Under the pieces are notes generated by a model. That model was not told where the DNA came from and did no database searches. It saw only the letters and a list, made by a program, of their open reading frames with translations. Below, piece by piece: positions 61,196-64,000 of a stretch of 64,000 nucleotides of DNA. This stretch comes from Agrobacterium leguminum (GTDB lineage: Bacteria; Pseudomonadota; Alphaproteobacteria; Rhizobiales; Rhizobiaceae). Position numbers and translations under genes: made by a program. The DNA lies in assembly GCF_015704895.1 (NCBI RefSeq), contig NZ_JADQWB010000010.1, positions 62,001 to 126,000 on the forward strand, written 5' to 3'. Within the stretch, counting starts at the first letter, position 1, and every line of letters starts with the position of its first letter.

Positions 61196-62956
61196 ATGAT
61201 TGCTTTTGTGGTGCGGCTCAAAAGCCGGGCGCATTTTATTATTCAGAGAAATTCCGCGCAGGGCAGGGAGGCGCTCCTCGGTTCCGCCGCCCGCCGCAGG
61301 GTCGATGCGCGCATGAGGCTCGGCATCGTGATCGCCGTCTTCGTCGCCATCTATGGCGTCGTCGCCGCGCGTCTCGTCCAATACGGTCTTGCCGAACCGG
61401 TGGCGACCGCATGGATCAATACCGGCGCAACCGCCGTCGCCTCCCGGCCGGATATTGTCGATCGCAACGGCACGCTTCTGGCGACCGATCTCAACATGGT
61501 CTCGCTTTATGCGGATCCGCGCAGGATCGTCGATCCGGATGAGGTGGTGGAGAAACTCGCGACCGTCATTCCCAATCTCGACTGGCGCGAAACGCACCGC
61601 CGGTTGCGCTCGGATACCGGCTTTCAATGGCTGCGACGCCAACTGACGCCCCGGCAGCAGGCGGATATTCTCAATCTCGGCATACCGGGCATCGGCTTCC
61701 GGCCGGAAAAGCGAAGGTTTTATCCGGGCGGCCCCACCGCTTCGCATATTATCGGCCACGTCAATGTCGACAATCAGGGGCTTGCCGGCATGGAGCGTTA
61801 TCTCGACCAGCAGGGCCTGGCCGATCTGCGCGCCGTGGGTCTTGCCAGCGGCGCGCCGCTGGAGCCGGTGCGGCTCTCCATCGATCTCAGGGTACAGAAC
61901 ATCGTCCGCGAAGTGGTCGTGAAGGCGAAAAGCGCCTATCAGGCCGAAGCGGCAGGCTCTGTGATCCTCGATGTGGAGACGGGCGAGGTGCTGGCCATGG
62001 CCTCCGTGCCGGATTACGATCCGAACGAGCCTTCCCGCACCCTTGCCGATGGCAGCATAGACAAGGAGTACGAAAAGGGCTGGTTCAACCGGATGAGCAA
62101 CGCCACCTTCGAAATGGGCTCCACCTTCAAGAGCTTTACGCTCGCCATGGGGCTGGATGCCGGGGCGATCACGCTGGGTTCGGTGGTGGATGCGTCGCGG
62201 CCGATCCGCATGGGCGGCTTCACCATCAAGGACTTCAAAGGCCGGAACCGGCCGCTCTCCATTCCGGAAGTGTTTCAATATTCATCGAATATCGGCACGG
62301 CGGCGGTGGCCGACAAGGTCGGTGTCGAAGGCCATCAGCAGTTCCTGACGAAGCTCGGGCTGCTTACCAGAATGGACACGGAAATGCCGGGCGTTGCCAC
62401 GCCCACCCAGCCGAGAAACTGGAAGAAGATCAATTCCGTCACCATCTCCTTCGGCCACGGCGTCGCCACCACCCCGTTGCAGACGGCGGTGGCCGCCGCC
62501 GCGCTGATCAATGGCGGCAACCTGATTTCGCCGACCTTCCTGCCACGTTCGAAAGAAGCTGCCGCATCGCTCGCGCGCACCGTCATCAACGACAGGACGA
62601 GCGCCGATATGCGTTACCTGTTCAACTGGAACGGCATCAAGGGTTCCGGCCGTGGCGCGCAGGTGGAAGGGTTTCATGTGGGCGGCAAGACCGGAACCGC
62701 CGACAAGGTGATCAATGGCCGTTACGCCAAGGATATCAATTTCAACGCCTTCGTGGCCGGTTTTCCCATGCACAAGCCGAAATATGTTGTGCTGACGATG
62801 ATCGACGCCCCGAGAACCGGCGTGAACGGCGGGCGCACGGCGGCCTCCACCGCAGCCCCCATGACCCGCGAAATCATCGCCCAGACGGCAGGTCTTCTCG
62901 GCGTCAAACCGCGTTTCGGTTATGATGCCAACCCGCAATTGCTGGTGGATTATTGA
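61196..62956 (+). CDS. Penicillin-binding protein, FtsI-like (PBP3b-type)
   Basis: A 586-residue class B transpeptidase that cross-links peptidoglycan. A short cytoplasmic tail, one membrane anchor (MRLGIVIAVFVAIYGVVAARLVQYG), a dimerisation/pedestal region (DIVDRNGTLLATDLNMVSLYADPRRI) and the transpeptidase domain. Catalytic boxes: STFK in FEMGSTFKSFTLAMG, SSN in FQYSSNIGTAAVADK, KTG in HVGGKTGTADK. It resembles FtsI, yet no division-cluster gene (mra, mur, ftsW) is adjacent. It is likely the second FtsI homologue known in Agrobacterium, PBP3b. An alternative start is 61313. Confidence 0.93.
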   Translation: MIAFVVRLKSRAHFIIQRNSAQGREALLGSAARRRVDARMRLGIVIAVFVAIYGVVAARLVQYGLAEPVATAWINTGATAVASRPDIVDRNGTLLATDLNMVSLYADPRRIVDPDEVVEKLATVIPNLDWRETHRRLRSDTGFQWLRRQLTPRQQADILNLGIPGIGFRPEKRRFYPGGPTASHIIGHVNVDNQGLAGMERYLDQQGLADLRAVGLASGAPLEPVRLSIDLRVQNIVREVVVKAKSAYQAEAAGSVILDVETGEVLAMASVPDYDPNEPSRTLADGSIDKEYEKGWFNRMSNATFEMGSTFKSFTLAMGLDAGAITLGSVVDASRPIRMGGFTIKDFKGRNRPLSIPEVFQYSSNIGTAAVADKVGVEGHQQFLTKLGLLTRMDTEMPGVATPTQPRNWKKINSVTISFGHGVATTPLQTAVAAAALINGGNLISPTFLPRSKEAAASLARTVINDRTSADMRYLFNWNGIKGSGRGAQVEGFHVGGKTGTADKVINGRYAKDINFNAFVAGFPMHKPKYVVLTMIDAPRTGVNGGRTAASTAAPMTREIIAQTAGLLGVKPRFGYDANPQLLVDY

Positions 62957-63010
62957 CGCCACTTCTCCCCATTCCCGTAATGAGCAAAGGCATGAGGGAA
63001 GCGGCCCGGA

Positions 63011-63919
63011 TTACCGCTTGAGCCGCAGCAGGCTGGAGCCGGTATAGATCGCCAGCGCCACCCAGATCATCGCAAAGGCGGCCATGCGCACCATGTCGAA
63101 CGGCTCCTTGAAGACGAAGATGGCAATGAGGAAGATCATCGTCGGCGCGATATATTGCATGATGCCGATGGTCGACAGCCGCAGCAGTTTCGCGCCATTG
63201 CCATAGAGGATGAGCGGCACGGCCGTGATGAGCCCGCTTGTCGCCAGAAGCCAGGTATCGGCGGAATTGCCGCCCATGAAATGCGCCTGTCCGTTGAAGG
63301 CAAGCCAGATCATCACCAGCACGGCGGGGATGGACAGAAGCATGACTTCCAGCAGGAAGCCCTGCGTCGCACCAATCGGCAAGGTCTTGCGGAAGAAGGC
63401 GTAAAAACCCCAGGACACGGTGAGTGCGATGGACACCCAGGGCAGGCTGCCCGCATGCCAGGTGAGGATCGCCACCGCCAGCGCCACAAGACCGATGGCG
63501 GCGATCTGCGCCGGATAAAGCTTTTCCTTGAGCAGAACCGCACCGAGGAAAATACTGAACAGCGGATTGATGAAGTAGCCAAGCGCGGCATCGAGCGCGC
63601 GGCCTGCGCCGATCGCCCAGATATAGACGCCCCAGTTGATGCTGATGAGGATGGCCGTCAGGCTGGCCATCGCCAGCATCTTCGGGGTTCTGAGCGCGGT
63701 TCTGATTTCCGCCGTGCGCCCCAGCGCAATCAGCACGACCGCCGCAATCGGCACCGACCAGACGACGCGATGCACGATGACCTCGATCGGCGAAATATGC
63801 GCAACCGCCTTCATGTAAAAGGGAAGGAACCCCCAGAGCAGATAAGCGGAAAGCGCGAAAGCAAAACCGCGCGCGCTGTCGCCGCCCTCCTGGGCCGGGA
63901 GCGATTTGTCGAGTGCCAT
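63011..63919 (-). CDS. rarD: RarD/EamA-family permease
   Basis: A 302-residue, ten-helix EamA-type drug/metabolite exporter. RarD hallmark at the N-terminus: GFAFALSAYLLWGFLPFYMKAVAHISPIEVIVHRVVWSVP. It also has RALDAALGYFINPLFSIFLGAVLLKEKL and GIMQYIAPTMIFLIAIFVFKEPF. E. coli RarD is linked to chloramphenicol sensitivity, but the natural substrate is unclear. The ATG at 63919 is chosen; an in-frame TTG at 63979 would add 20 residues. Confidence 0.9.
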   Translation of the reverse strand: MALDKSLPAQEGGDSARGFAFALSAYLLWGFLPFYMKAVAHISPIEVIVHRVVWSVPIAAVVLIALGRTAEIRTALRTPKMLAMASLTAILISINWGVYIWAIGAGRALDAALGYFINPLFSIFLGAVLLKEKLYPAQIAAIGLVALAVAILTWHAGSLPWVSIALTVSWGFYAFFRKTLPIGATQGFLLEVMLLSIPAVLVMIWLAFNGQAHFMGGNSADTWLLATSGLITAVPLILYGNGAKLLRLSTIGIMQYIAPTMIFLIAIFVFKEPFDMVRMAAFAMIWVALAIYTGSSLLRLKR

Positions 63920-64000
63920 GGGGAGTACCGCCAATTGTTCGGATGGCGTTTTATAACGGATCGCGAAAGTGGCGGCCAATTCATTTCCGTGAAGGGTTCA

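Overview
The window is a chromosomal segment of an alphaproteobacterium of the family Rhizobiaceae, almost certainly Agrobacterium (A. tumefaciens complex). Three things point this way: the protein set (RopA-type tandem porins, a long bifunctional Rel, short type Psd next to PssA, DUF2339, DUF3563, TIGR02301, and a second FtsI-like PBP outside the division cluster); the gene order dapA-smpB ... rpoZ-rel ... acpS-lepB-rnc-era ... recO; and the families of rhizobial intergenic mosaic repeats between genes. It is GC-rich core chromosome. I see no integrase, transposase, phage module or CRISPR array.

Layout. 1-5.3 kb: 3'-truncated AMP nucleosidase, small envelope proteins, a P-loop kinase, a DUF2147 protein, a SEL1 protein, a very long near-perfect inverted repeat and a HisC-type aminotransferase. 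5.5-8.1 kb: two Fur/Mur-type palindromes in front of a multicopper oxidase-ZIP transporter operon, the most interesting locus here. 8.2-12.4 kb: PilZ-like protein, ferredoxin-reductase-type flavoprotein plus HpaI-type aldolase, DUF883 protein, tRNA-Ser(GCT), small kinase. 13-15.8 kb: two tandem porins with identical leaders and 3' ends. 16-20.1 kb: soluble lytic transglycosylase, dapA, smpB. 20.3-26.1 kb: globin-coupled chemoreceptor, NYN protein, rpoZ, the stringent-response enzyme Rel, DUF3563. 26.5-32.6 kb: DUF2062-acpS-lepB-rnc-era, a Crp/Fnr regulator, a single-domain response regulator, recO.

32.6-43.7 kb: MFS transporter, an orphan membrane protein, a DUF2339-HD-MOSC operon, a dioxygenase-esterase fusion resembling MhqO+MhqD, and an NMT1/Tau-type ABC operon behind a perfect palindromic operator. 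43.9-50.9 kb: EF-hand protein with an internal duplication, zinT behind a Zur-like box, mscS, a phosphatase-HD-YgfZ group, conserved hypotheticals, Nudix. 51-54.3 kb: YnfA, SRAP (YedK/HMCES), a REC-REC-GGDEF protein and a 43-residue conserved-looking small protein. 54.4-58.1 kb: psd-pssA (phosphatidylethanolamine synthesis) and an Atm1-type exporter. 58.1-64 kb: LysM protein, LOG-family phosphoribohydrolase, FtsI-like PBP and RarD.

Functional themes are envelope construction (porins, transglycosylase, PBP, LysM, Psd/PssA), growth control (Rel, RpoZ, Era, Rnc, AcpS, LepB) and metal handling (MCO-ZIP, ZinT, Atm1, YgfZ). Assignments rest on motifs read by eye. No similarity search was possible, so repeat-family names and operator identities are inferences.
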